Assembly: GCF_003385215.1 (NCBI RefSeq)
Contig: NZ_PQHW01000078.1
Span: 1 to 33,458, forward strand
DNA: 33,458 bases
Direction: 5' to 3'
From: Amycolatopsis thermalba
GTDB taxonomy: Bacteria; Actinomycetota; Actinomycetes; Mycobacteriales; Pseudonocardiaceae
Part shown: positions 1-10,013 of the stretch, in pieces
Numbering within the stretch: the first letter of the stretch is position 1
Layout of the letters: each line of letters begins with the position of its first letter
The notes under the pieces: model-generated
The model's input: only the letters and a program-made list of their open reading frames with translations
Told to the model about the DNA's origin: nothing
Database searches by the model: none
Made by a program: the position numbers and the translations under genes

Positions 1-45
1 GGGGCGGTGGCTGCGCCGTTCCGGGTTGTGAGGCGGGGGCGGTAG
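1..45 (+). CDS. C-terminal end of an upstream gene, possibly ComF-like
   Basis: The first frame is open from the window edge to a TAG at 43-45 and gives a basic tail ending in VVRRGR. In mycobacteria and relatives a ComF-like phosphoribosyltransferase gene lies directly upstream of hpf and secA. The position and basic end fit that, but 14 residues are too few to prove it. A terminator-like hairpin follows at 403-422 on the same strand. The identity is inferred from gene order only. Confidence 0.35.
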   Translation, partial: GAVAAPFRVVRRGR

Positions 46-615
46 TCGTGGCGCCAGGCGCGGAGATGGGGTGGCCGCGCGTCGCTCACTCCTTGAACGG
101 CGATCAGCGCCCGGCGGCCCAACCCTGCTTCACCCAGCCGGGCGCACCTCGCCGGGAACGCGGGGCCCCTGCCGGCCGTTGTCCGGACATGAGGCCCTGG
201 AACGCCGGAGCGGCTCACGCGCAAGCGTCCGGGGGAGTGCTGCGGCCGGAACGCGGTCTCGTCACCCACGGGCCGGGACGCCGGAGAACGGCGCAATGTC
301 AAGGTGAAAACCGGTCGCGCGGCCTGCTCCGAACGGAGCAGCAGGTCAACGCGCCTGGACGGGTTCAGACGCGCACCGTCACCACTTCCCGATCCGTGAC
401 ATCCCCCGGCTCGGGGGGTTTTGTGATCCGCGTTACCGCGCTAGCGTGCTGCGCTATAGCAAGTCCCGCCGGCAGGGAGGTGAACAGCCGATGACCCTGG
501 CGCCGACGGAAGATTGACCCCCGGTTCTGCCATCAGACCGGTCGGGCGGGAGCGGCGTCGGCGCCGATCCATCGATAGAGCTCTCGAACTCATTCCGCAA
601 TGAGGGAGGTCGTGT
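46..615. other. 570-nt intergenic region upstream of hpf
   Basis: I see no convincing gene here; the open frames look like GC-bias shadows. It holds a short hairpin with CTGCTCCG/CGGAGCAG arms (324-341) and a C-rich/G-rich hairpin followed by TTTT (403-422). After that comes a locally AT-richer stretch (419-465) with TATAGC at 455-460 that may carry the hpf promoter. A ribosome-binding-site-like GGGAGGTG (475-482) precedes an 8-codon frame at 491-517 (MTLAPTED). The hpf start has its own GAGGGAGG just upstream. Confidence 0.5.
403..422 (+). terminator. Rho-independent-type terminator
   Basis: CCCCCG (403-408) pairs with CGGGGG (412-417) around a 3-nt loop, followed by G and TTTT at 419-422. 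It lies downstream of the partial gene at the window start and upstream of hpf, so it probably insulates the two. Confidence 0.55.
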
Positions 616-1299
616 ATGGAAATCGTCGTCAAAGGCCGTAACGTCGAGGTGCCGGATCACTACCGCACACACGTCGGTGACAAGCTCGAGCGCCTGGAGC
701 GCTACGACAAGAAGGTCTACCGCTACGAGGTCGAGCTGTTCCACGAGCCCAACCGCAGGCAGCTGAAGAACTGCCAGCGGGTGGAGATCACCGGCCGGGG
801 CAAGGGTCCGGTCGTCCGGGCCGAGGCCACCGCGGGTGACTTCTACGCCGCCCTCGACACCGCCCTGAACAAGCTCGAAAACCGCCTCCGCAAGATGCAC
901 GACCGCCGGCGCGTCCACTACGGCCGCCGCTGCCCGGAATCCGTCGCCGAAGCGACGTCGAACGCCATCGCGGCGGGAGCGATGCCGGCCACCGGCCGCG
1001 CGTCCACCGCAGTGCTCGAGGCGCCCGCTCCCGCGGCCGAAGAGGTCGGCACCGCCCTCCCGGAGGACATCGAGCTGCCCACCCAGCAGCGCTGGGACGA
1101 CGAGGCCGAACACCTCCCCGGCCGGATCGTCCGGGAGAAGCACCACTCCGCCAAACCCATGACCATCGACCAGGCCCTCTCCGAGATGGAGCTGGTCGGA
1201 CACGACTTCTACCTCTTCAACGACGTCGAAGCCGGCGTCCCGAGCGTCGTCTACCGGCGCAAGGGCTTCGCCTACGGCGTGATCCGCCTCGACCACTAG
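616..1299 (+). CDS. hpf: Long-form ribosome hibernation-promoting factor
   Basis: The 227-residue product has the two-domain layout of long HPF. The N-terminal ribosome-binding domain (about 1-105) begins [15 protein letters not shown] and holds the basic stretch around [16 protein letters not shown] proline/alanine-rich linker follows. The C-terminal dimerisation domain (about 168-227) contains the typical [17 protein letters not shown] and ends YGVIRLDH. Long HPF binds the 30S subunit in the decoding region and pairs two 70S ribosomes into inactive 100S dimers in stationary phase or stress. The ATG is preceded by GAGGGAGG at good spacing. The position just upstream of secA matches mycobacteria (Rv3241c). 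A strong hairpin after the stop separates it from secA. Confidence 0.95.
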   Translation: MEIVVKGRNVEVPDHYRTHVGDKLERLERYDKKVYRYEVELFHEPNRRQLKNCQRVEITGRGKGPVVRAEATAGDFYAALDTALNKLENRLRKMHDRRRVHYGRRCPESVAEATSNAIAAGAMPATGRASTAVLEAPAPAAEEVGTALPEDIELPTQQRWDDEAEHLPGRIVREKHHSAKPMTIDQALSEMELVGHDFYLFNDVEAGVPSVVYRRKGFAYGVIRLDH

Positions 1300-1310
1300 C
1301 GGCGTCCGAA

Positions 1311-1343
1311 AACGGCCCGCGCGCCAGGAGCGCGCGGGCCGTT
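1311..1343 (+). terminator. Strong hairpin terminator after hpf
   Basis: A perfect 14-bp GC-rich stem (arms 1311-1324 and 1330-1343) closes a CAGGA loop. The upstream arm starts with AA and the downstream arm ends in TT, giving a short U-run. It begins 11 nt after the hpf stop. Confidence 0.8.
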
Positions 1344-1498
1344 TCGCGCATGTACGCACGTTGCGTGCGCCGACGCGCGCTCCTTCCCTACGATGGAGGG
1401 TGCGCACGGCCCGCACCACGGGCCGGACAGGGTGTCGGAGACGGCGCGGTCCAGGGACAGAGCCTGGGTGCGTCCCAACAGCTAGTGAGGTCGACCGG

Positions 1499-4306
<2,808 letters not shown>

Positions 4307-4445
4307 GCTGGGTTTTTCGCGGGGGCCGGTGCCGGGTGGTGCCGGCCCTTCGTGCTTGGGGTTCCGTTTCGCGGTGTGCCTCGCCCCTGCTGGGCGGGGT
4401 GGAGTCCCACGGGGCGGCGGTTCGGCAGGCGGGGAAGAAGCGCCA

Positions 4446-4475
4446 CCGCCCGGGTGCCCACGGGCATCCGGGCGG
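4446..4475. terminator. Bidirectional hairpin between secA and the converging gene
   Basis: A 14-bp inverted repeat (4446-4459 and 4462-4475) has one G·U pair; the 2-nt gap means the last pair must open to form the loop. It lies in the 276-nt gap between the secA stop and the stop of the converging Rv3235-like gene, so it can serve both. A weaker GGGCCGG/CCGGCCC hairpin occurs near 4323-4348. There is no clear T-run. Confidence 0.5.
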
Positions 4476-4582
4476 TCTGCCAGTTGCTGCCGGCTCCACC
4501 CGGCAGCGTTGCTCACCAAGCACCGGCGGCGCCGGGAGGCCGGTCCGCGAACGAACCGGCCTCCGCCCCGCAACCGCGCAGG

Positions 4583-5017
4583 TCAGCGGTGTCGCTGCGG
4601 CTGCACCACCGTGAAGAACCCGCACCGCCAGCCGGCCTCGGAGTGTTCGAACCTGGCCATCACCGCGGTGGCCCGCTGGTCCGCGTGCGCCGTTCCGCAG
4701 ATCTCGACCGCGCCCGGTGCGCTTTGGCTCGCCCGCACCGAGCGCACCGTGTAGCGCGGGCCCGGCGATGGTGGCACCACCCGCAGGTGCTGGTACATCC
4801 TCGGCGTGACCACCGTCCGCAGCTGGCCCGGCGCCCGCCGCCCGGCGCGGACCTCCAGGATCGCCGTCAGGACGGTCCGCGCGTGGCGCAGTTCGAGCGG
4901 CTCCCCGGGCCGGCCGCGCATCCGGATCCGCGACGCCCCCGCCTGTCCCGGAATCACGACCGGCGGAGTCGTGCCCCTGTTCGGCTCGTACTGGAGCAGC
5001 GTCTGCAGCGTCATCAT
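4583..5017 (-). CDS. Rv3235 family protein (DUF6459-like)
   Basis: The 144-residue product has the core of the Rv3235 family as I know it. A central helix ends in VLEV-like ILEVRAGRRAPGQLRTVV followed by TPRMYQHL. A beta-rich C-terminal half has RYTVRSVRAS, GAVEICGTA and an aromatic WRCGFFTVV end. The fold recalls small alpha+beta NTF2-like proteins, but the function is unknown. No signal peptide or membrane segment is seen. Two consecutive ATGs open the frame and GAGGGGG lies 6-8 nt upstream. Members of this family sit beside secA across actinobacteria, which hints at, but does not show, a link with secretion. It is divergent from the HAD gene across a gap holding a palindrome. Confidence 0.75.
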   Translation of the reverse strand: MMTLQTLLQYEPNRGTTPPVVIPGQAGASRIRMRGRPGEPLELRHARTVLTAILEVRAGRRAPGQLRTVVTPRMYQHLRVVPPSPGPRYTVRSVRASQSAPGAVEICGTAHADQRATAVMARFEHSEAGWRCGFFTVVQPQRHR

Positions 5018-5039
5018 CAGTCCCCCTCAGTCGAGTCAT

Positions 5040-5057
5040 GCCGCTCTCTAGAGCGGC
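5040..5057. promoter_or_regulatory. Palindrome in the divergent Rv3235-like/HAD gap
   Basis: GCCGCTCT (5040-5047) and AGAGCGGC (5050-5057) form 8-nt inverted arms with a 2-nt spacer, 23 nt upstream of the minus-strand start and about 60 nt upstream of the plus-strand start. The loop is too short for a good hairpin, so an operator is the more natural reading. No regulator can be named. Confidence 0.3.
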
Positions 5058-5119
5058 AGTCCCGGGAGAACCGGACAGCCGTGGCCCGATGGTGTGATCC
5101 GGGCCGATACTGTCGAGTC

Positions 5120-5500
5120 GTGCTGCGAGGACTGGTACTCGACTACGCCGGCGTGCTGACCGATCCGGACGCCGCCGAACTGCTCGCCGCCGTCGATGTG
5201 CTGCGGGGGCGCGGTATCCGGACCGCACTACTGTCCAATGCGGATGGTGGCGCCGGTCGCGGGCACCTCGCCCGGCACTTCGACGCGTTCGTCTTCTCCG
5301 GCGAGGTCGGCATCGCCAAACCGGATCCGCGCGTCTTCCGCCTCACCGCCGAACGCCTCGGCCTCCCCACGACCGGATGCGTCATGGTCGACGACTCCCG
5401 CGCCAACGTCGACGGCGCTGCCGCGGCCGGAATGGTCGGCGTGCACCACACCTCGGTCGCCGGCACCCTCGCCGAACTCAGCGCGTTGTTCCCCGCCTGA
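5120..5500 (+). CDS. Small capless HAD-superfamily protein
   Basis: The 126-residue product is a minimal haloacid-dehalogenase (HAD) fold. Motif I is LDYAGVL with the nucleophile Asp8. Motif II is LLSN (Ser39). Motif III is GIAKPDPRVF (Lys67). Motif IV is VMVDDSRANVDGA (Asp91-Asp92). Two things are odd: the second acidic residue of the phosphatase DxD motif is Ala10, and almost no cap domain separates motifs I and II. The substrate is unknown; a phosphatase role is doubtful without the general acid. The GTG start gives MLRGLVLDY. TACTGT at 5108-5113 ends 6 nt before it, so the mRNA may be leaderless. Its 3' end overlaps the converging methyltransferase gene by 23 nt. Confidence 0.8.
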   Translation: MLRGLVLDYAGVLTDPDAAELLAAVDVLRGRGIRTALLSNADGGAGRGHLARHFDAFVFSGEVGIAKPDPRVFRLTAERLGLPTTGCVMVDDSRANVDGAAAAGMVGVHHTSVAGTLAELSALFPA

Positions 5501-6236
5501 CCAGCTCGAAGCACAGCACGGCCGCGGCCGCGGACACGTTCAGCGACTCGACCTCGCCCGGCATCGGGATCGACAGCCATCCCGTCACCAGCGCGGCGAC
5601 CTCGTCGCTCACCCCCGCCGTCTCCCCGCCCAGCACGAACGCCGCCCGCTCCGGCAACGACGCCTCGAACAGCGACGGACCGCCTTGTGCACCAAGTGCA
5701 TACAACCCGTATCCCGCCTCGACCAGCATCGAAGCGGCTTCGGCGGCCGTCGCGCAGCGAAGGACCGGCGCCCGGAACGCCACCCCCGCCGAAGCCTTCA
5801 CAACCAGCGGATCCAGCGCCGCCACCCCTCGCCGCGGCACGACGATCCCGCCCAGCCCGGCCGCCGTCGCGGTGCGCAGGATCATCCCGACGTTCGCCGG
5901 GGTGGTGATGCCGTCGAGCAGCAGCACCCGGGCCGGCGCGTCGGCCAGCGCGGCGCTCAGCGGTCGCATCCGGGGCGCGACCACGTCCGCCAGCACGCCC
6001 TGGTCCTGCTTGCCGTTGCCGGCCAGCACCTTCACCCGGTGCGCGCTCGCCCGCTGCACCGGCACCCCCGCGGCCCGCGCGGCCCGCTGGATCTCCGCCG
6101 CGGCCGGGCCGCGGGCGGTGTCGGCGAGGATGACCTTGTCCACCCGCAGCTCCGGGTCGTCCAGGGCTTCCAGGACCGGTTTGCGCCCGTAGACGGTGAG
6201 GAATCGGTCTTTGGGGGAGACGGTCGTTTCACGCAC
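5478..6236 (-). CDS. TrmH/SpoU-family RNA 2'-O-ribose methyltransferase
   Basis: The 252-residue SPOUT methyltransferase has an N-terminal substrate-binding domain beginning around RFLTVYGRKPVLEAL. It then has the knotted catalytic domain with all three SpoU motifs: TPANVGMILRTA (motif 1, about 120-131), FVLGGETAGVSDE (motif 2) and SLNVSAAAAVL (motif 3, near the C-terminus). It should transfer a methyl group from SAM to a ribose 2'-OH in rRNA or tRNA; the position cannot be told from sequence. I chose the GTG giving MRETTVSPKDRF; another GTG lies two codons upstream. No good Shine-Dalgarno site is present, so leaderless translation is possible. It is divergent from the acyltransferase gene across only 36 nt. 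Confidence 0.88.
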   Translation of the reverse strand: MRETTVSPKDRFLTVYGRKPVLEALDDPELRVDKVILADTARGPAAAEIQRAARAAGVPVQRASAHRVKVLAGNGKQDQGVLADVVAPRMRPLSAALADAPARVLLLDGITTPANVGMILRTATAAGLGGIVVPRRGVAALDPLVVKASAGVAFRAPVLRCATAAEAASMLVEAGYGLYALGAQGGPSLFEASLPERAAFVLGGETAGVSDEVAALVTGWLSIPMPGEVESLNVSAAAAVLCFELVRRGTTR

Positions 6237-6239
6237 GAG

Positions 6240-6259
6240 CACAAGTACACCAGCTTGTG
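6240..6259. promoter_or_regulatory. Inverted repeat in a 36-nt divergent gap
   Basis: CACAAG (6240-6245) and CTTGTG (6254-6259) are exact inverted arms 8 nt apart. They fill the gap between the divergent methyltransferase and acyltransferase genes, where both promoters must lie. The arms touch the chosen methyltransferase start region, so a bound factor would affect both genes. This is inferred from position and symmetry only. Confidence 0.3.
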
Positions 6260-6272
6260 TCAGGATCGCGTC

Positions 6273-7679
6273 ATGCCCGACCGTCTTTCCGCCCTCGACG
6301 CGTCGTTCCTCTACCTGGAGGACGCCACGACGCCGATGCACGTGGGCGGGGTGGCCGTGTTCGAGCGCCCGCGGGACGGGTTCGACCACGCGCAGGTGCT
6401 GTGCCTGATCCAGCAGCGCCTCGGCTACCTGCCGCGCTACCGCCAGCGCGTGGTCAACGTGCCCGGTCACCTCGCGCGCCCGGTCTGGGTGGACGACGTC
6501 GACTTCGACCTCAACTACCACGTCCGCCGCTCCGCGCTGCCCGCCCCGGGCACCGACGACCAGCTGTACGACCTGGTCGCCCGCCTGATGGCGCGCACGA
6601 TGGACCACGAGCGCCCGCTGTGGGAGGCCTACTTCGTCGAGGGCCTCGAAGGCGACCGGATCGCGCTGGTCACCAAGACCCACGAGTCCGTCGTGGACGG
6701 CAGCGGCACCGTCGAGCTGGGACAGCTGATCCTCGACACCACGCCGCAGGCGTGCGAGCCGTTCGAGGACACCTGGGTGCCGCGGCGCCCGCCCAGCGCC
6801 ACCCAGCTGGTGCTCGACGCGGTCAGCGAGACGGTCCGTCGTCCGGGTGAACTCGTCGAGAACGTGCGCGACGTGGTGAGCGACCTGACCGCGACCGCCG
6901 ACAAGGTCACCGACGCCGTGGGCGGGGTCGCCGCCGCGTTGCACCGCGTCCTGCAGCCGGCGCCGTCCGGGCCGCTCAACCGGCACGTCTCCGGCGGGCG
7001 GGTGTTCGCTGTGGTCCGCACGCGCCTGGAGGACTACCGCAAGGTCCGCGCCGAGCACGGCGTCACGGTCAACGACATCGTCCTGGCCGCGATCACCGGC
7101 GCGCTGCGCGAGTGGCTGCTCTCCCGCGGCGAGGGCGTGTCGGAGGCCACCACCGTGCGCGCGCTGGTGCCGCTGGCCGTGCTCGAACCGGACACCGTCG
7201 AATTCTCCCCGGCCGGCCTGGTCAACAACCAGGTCGAGCCGTACCTGGTGGACCTGCCGGTCGGCGAGCCCAACCCGGTCCTGCGGCTGCAGCACATCAG
7301 CCACACGCTGCGCGCGCACGCCGACTCCGGCCGCTCGGTCGCCGCGCGCGCCATGCTCAAGGTGGGCGGGTTCGCCCCGGCGACCATGCACGCACTGGCC
7401 GCGCGCGCGGCCGGGGCGTTCTCCGGGCGGATCTTCAACCTGCTGGTCATCAACTCGCCGGGGCCGCAGGTACCGTTGTACGCCGGGCAGGCGAGGATGA
7501 CCGAGATGTTCCCGGTGATCCCGCTGGCGCGCAACCAGGCGCTGGCCATCGGGGTCACGTCCTACCACGGCGGCGTCTACTTCGGACTGAACGGTGACCG
7601 CAAGGCGCTGTCCGATGTGGACGTCCTCGCGGGCATGATCGAGGATTCGCTGGAAGAGCTGAAGGGTGCGAGCTGGTGA
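6273..7679 (+). CDS. WS/DGAT-family acyltransferase with altered active-site motif
   Basis: The 468-residue product matches the wax ester synthase/diacylglycerol acyltransferase family: N-terminus MPDRLSALDASFLYLEDATTPMH, then RPVWVDDVDFDLNYHVRR, the central active-site region, VTVNDIVLAAITGALR, and a C-terminal NLLVINSPGP...PVIPLARNQALAIGV...YFGL segment. These enzymes esterify acyl-CoA with diacylglycerol or fatty alcohol at the membrane/lipid-body surface. The canonical HHxxxDG motif reads THESVVDG (136-143), so the first His is Thr while the second (His137) and Asp142-Gly143 remain. Activity may be altered. The gene corresponds by position to the mycobacterial tgs3 region (Rv3233c/Rv3234c). 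Its stop overlaps the start of the next gene (GTGA), which implies translational coupling. Confidence 0.92.
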   Translation: MPDRLSALDASFLYLEDATTPMHVGGVAVFERPRDGFDHAQVLCLIQQRLGYLPRYRQRVVNVPGHLARPVWVDDVDFDLNYHVRRSALPAPGTDDQLYDLVARLMARTMDHERPLWEAYFVEGLEGDRIALVTKTHESVVDGSGTVELGQLILDTTPQACEPFEDTWVPRRPPSATQLVLDAVSETVRRPGELVENVRDVVSDLTATADKVTDAVGGVAAALHRVLQPAPSGPLNRHVSGGRVFAVVRTRLEDYRKVRAEHGVTVNDIVLAAITGALREWLLSRGEGVSEATTVRALVPLAVLEPDTVEFSPAGLVNNQVEPYLVDLPVGEPNPVLRLQHISHTLRAHADSGRSVAARAMLKVGGFAPATMHALAARAAGAFSGRIFNLLVINSPGPQVPLYAGQARMTEMFPVIPLARNQALAIGVTSYHGGVYFGLNGDRKALSDVDVLAGMIEDSLEELKGASW

Positions 7680-8176
7680 GGGTCTACCTTCCGGGCACGA
7701 TCGGAATGCTGCGCAGGCTGGTGGCGGACGGCAGGCTGCAGCCGCCCGGCGGGACGGGGTTCGCCCTCACCCCGGCGCTGCGCGAGTCCTACCTCAGCGG
7801 GGACACCGAGGAGCTGGAGTACGTCGCGCTGCTGGACGCGGCGCGCGCGTCGCTGCGGCTGATCGGCGCCGCGGAGGATGACGCCAAGGAGCTGCCGCGC
7901 CGGGTGGTGATCTCGGTCGACGTCGACAACGCGACCCCGCGCCCGGACCTGGACGCGCCGGTGGTGAAGCTGTCCGGGCCGATCAGCTACGAGGACGTGG
8001 CCGCCGTGCACGTCGACGCGGAGGAGGCCGAAGAGGCGGTGCGAGCGGCCGCCCGGGTCATCGACGCGGCCGACCTCGGCGACCCGCACGCGGAGTTCGT
8101 CCTGGGCGAGGCCGAGGACCACGAACTGGCCTGGTACGCGCCTCAGGAGCTGCCGTTCCTCCTCGACCTGCTCTAG
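7676..8176 (+). CDS. DUF6912 (Rv3231c-like) family protein
   Basis: The 166-residue acidic protein begins MRVYLPGTIGMLRRLVADGRL and contains GTGFALTPALRESY. A middle strand region RRVVISVDVDN follows, and it ends ELAWYAPQELPFLLDLL. This matches the actinobacterial DUF6912/Rv3231c family, of unknown function. No catalytic motif, signal peptide or membrane helix is visible. The GTG start overlaps the TGA of the acyltransferase gene, so the two are almost certainly co-translated, and a functional link to neutral-lipid metabolism is a reasonable guess. pruA follows after 40 nt. Confidence 0.8.
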   Translation: MRVYLPGTIGMLRRLVADGRLQPPGGTGFALTPALRESYLSGDTEELEYVALLDAARASLRLIGAAEDDAKELPRRVVISVDVDNATPRPDLDAPVVKLSGPISYEDVAAVHVDAEEAEEAVRAAARVIDAADLGDPHAEFVLGEAEDHELAWYAPQELPFLLDLL

Positions 8177-8216
8177 CGTTGGGGGCAGGCCAAAAGCCCC
8201 GTCACAGGAGGTAGGC

Positions 8217-9845
8217 ATGGACGCCATCACGAACGTGCCCGTTCCGGTCAACGAGCCCGTCCGGACCTACGCGCCGGGCAGTCCCGAGCGGGAATCCCTG
8301 CAACGCCGGATCGCCGAGCTGGAGGGCGACAAGCACGAGCTGCCGCAGACGATCGGCGGCAGGCGTCGGATGGCCGGCGGCGACACCTTCGACGTCGTCC
8401 AGCCGCACGACCACGCGCACGTCCTGGGCACGTCGGCGCAGGCCACGCCCGAAGACGTCGCGGACGCGGTGGCCGCCGCGAAGGAGGCCGCCCCGGCCTG
8501 GCGGGAGATGCCGTTCGACGAGCGCGCCGCGGTGTTCCTGCGCGCCGCGGACCTGATGGCGGGCCGGTACCGCGACACGCTCAACGCGGCGACGATCCTC
8601 GGCCAGTCGAAGTCGGTGCAGCAGGCCGAGATCGACGCCGCCTGCGAGCTGATCGACTTCCTGCGGTTCAACGTGCACTACGCGCGGCGGATCCTCGCCG
8701 AGCAGCCGAACTCGGTGCCGGGCGCGTGGAACCGGATGGACTACCGGCCGCTGGACGGGTTCGTCGTGGCGATCACCCCGTTCAACTTCACCGCGATCGC
8801 CGGGAACCTGCCCAGCGCGCCCGCGCTGATGGGCAACACGGTCGTGTGGAAGCCGACGCCGACCCAGCAGCTGGCCGCGCACTACACGATGCAGGTGTTC
8901 GAGGAGGCCGGCCTGCCGCCGGGCGTGATCAACCTGGTCACCGGCGACGGGCACGCGGTCAGCGAGGTGGCGCTGGCCGATCCCGGGTTCGCGGGCCTGC
9001 ACTTCACCGGTTCGACGGCGACGTTCAAGTTCCTGTGGCGGCGGATCGCGGAGAACCTCGACTCCTACGCGAGCTACCCGCGGATCGTCGGCGAGACCGG
9101 CGGCAAGGACTTCGTCGTCGCGCACGCCTCGGCGAACCGGGAGAAGCTGCTGGCCGGGCTCGTGCGGGGCGCGTTCGAGTACCAGGGGCAGAAGTGCTCG
9201 GCCGCCTCGCGCGCCTACGTTCCGCGGTCGCTGTGGGAGAGCGGGCTGCGGGACGAGCTGGCCGACCTGACGCGGACCGTGAACTACGGCGACGTCACGG
9301 ACCTGTCGGTGTTCGGCGGGGCGGTGATCGACGCGCGGGCGTTCGCGAAGCACCGGAAGCTGCTGGACAGCGTGGACGGGGACAACGACCTCCACGTGCT
9401 GGTCGGCGGCCACTGCGATGACTCGATCGGGTACTTCGTCGAGCCGACCGTGCTGGTGTCGGCCGATCCGGCGCACACCGCGTTCGCGACGGAGTACTTC
9501 GGGCCGATCCTGGCGGTGCACGTCTACGACGACGCGTCCTACGGCGAGATCCTGGAGCTGGTCGACCGGACCTCGCCGTACGCCCTGACCGGCGCCGTGT
9601 TCGCCGACGACCGGGCGGCGGTGCAGCAGGCGCACCAGACGCTGCGGTTCGCGGCGGGCAACTTCTACGTCAACGACAAACCGACCGGGTCGATCGTGAG
9701 CCAGCAGCCCTTCGGCGGCTCCCGCGGCTCGGGCACGAACGACAAGGCGGGGTCGATGTTCAACCTGCTGCGCTGGACGAGCCCGCGGTCGATCAAGGAG
9801 ACGTTCGACGCCCCCACGGCGATCGGCTACCCGCACATGGGTTAG
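8217..9845 (+). CDS. pruA: L-glutamate gamma-semialdehyde (P5C) dehydrogenase
   Basis: The 542-residue aldehyde dehydrogenase oxidises glutamate-5-semialdehyde, in equilibrium with 1-pyrroline-5-carboxylate, to glutamate with NAD+, the last step of proline breakdown. The stand-alone P5CDH subtype is clear from the long N-terminal arm, FVVAITPFNFTAIAGNLPSAPALMGN, the catalytic Glu293 in GETGGKDF, the nucleophile Cys327 in GQKCSAASRAY, and the C-terminal QQPFGGSRGSGTNDKAG. The ATG has AGGAGG about 6 nt upstream (8206-8211). No proline dehydrogenase gene (putA/prodh) lies beside it in the window. A hairpin at 9965-9998 ends the transcript. Confidence 0.96.
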   Translation: MDAITNVPVPVNEPVRTYAPGSPERESLQRRIAELEGDKHELPQTIGGRRRMAGGDTFDVVQPHDHAHVLGTSAQATPEDVADAVAAAKEAAPAWREMPFDERAAVFLRAADLMAGRYRDTLNAATILGQSKSVQQAEIDAACELIDFLRFNVHYARRILAEQPNSVPGAWNRMDYRPLDGFVVAITPFNFTAIAGNLPSAPALMGNTVVWKPTPTQQLAAHYTMQVFEEAGLPPGVINLVTGDGHAVSEVALADPGFAGLHFTGSTATFKFLWRRIAENLDSYASYPRIVGETGGKDFVVAHASANREKLLAGLVRGAFEYQGQKCSAASRAYVPRSLWESGLRDELADLTRTVNYGDVTDLSVFGGAVIDARAFAKHRKLLDSVDGDNDLHVLVGGHCDDSIGYFVEPTVLVSADPAHTAFATEYFGPILAVHVYDDASYGEILELVDRTSPYALTGAVFADDRAAVQQAHQTLRFAAGNFYVNDKPTGSIVSQQPFGGSRGSGTNDKAGSMFNLLRWTSPRSIKETFDAPTAIGYPHMG

Positions 9846-9964
9846 CCGTCCGGCCCGGTCGCGGCGCGGACGAGCGCCCGCGTCGCCGGACGCGGCGGGG
9901 CCTGCCTCGGACGTCGTGCCGCAGGCTCTCGGGCCGGTCACCAGCGCCGATGACCAGAACCGAA

Positions 9965-9998
9965 ACGGCGCGGTCCCGGGAAACCGGAACCGCGCCGT
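9965..9998. terminator. Bidirectional terminator with GAAA tetraloop
   Basis: A 15-bp stem with a single mismatch (arms 9965-9979 and 9984-9998) is capped by GAAA. It lies between the convergent pruA and lipoprotein genes. Read on the minus strand it is followed by TTCGGTTCT, so it best fits the minus-strand lipoprotein gene that stops 16 nt away, and may also serve pruA. Confidence 0.75.
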
Positions 9999-10013
9999 GA
10001 CTACCGGTCGGTG

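Noticed and set aside
48-494. 148-residue open frame before hpf
   Set aside because: Composition is Arg/Ala/Pro-rich as expected for a GC-bias shadow; no family resemblance, and a terminator hairpin lies within it.
1361-1498. Upstream extension of SecA by 46 residues
   Set aside because: The extension is Arg/Thr-rich without SecA similarity, while [13 protein letters not shown] is the family start with a ribosome-binding site.
8289-8320. Additional SigR promoter (GGGAAT) in pruA
   Set aside because: The base triplet at the required spacing is not GTT and the site lies inside a coding region; other GGGAAT-like strings in the window fail the same way.
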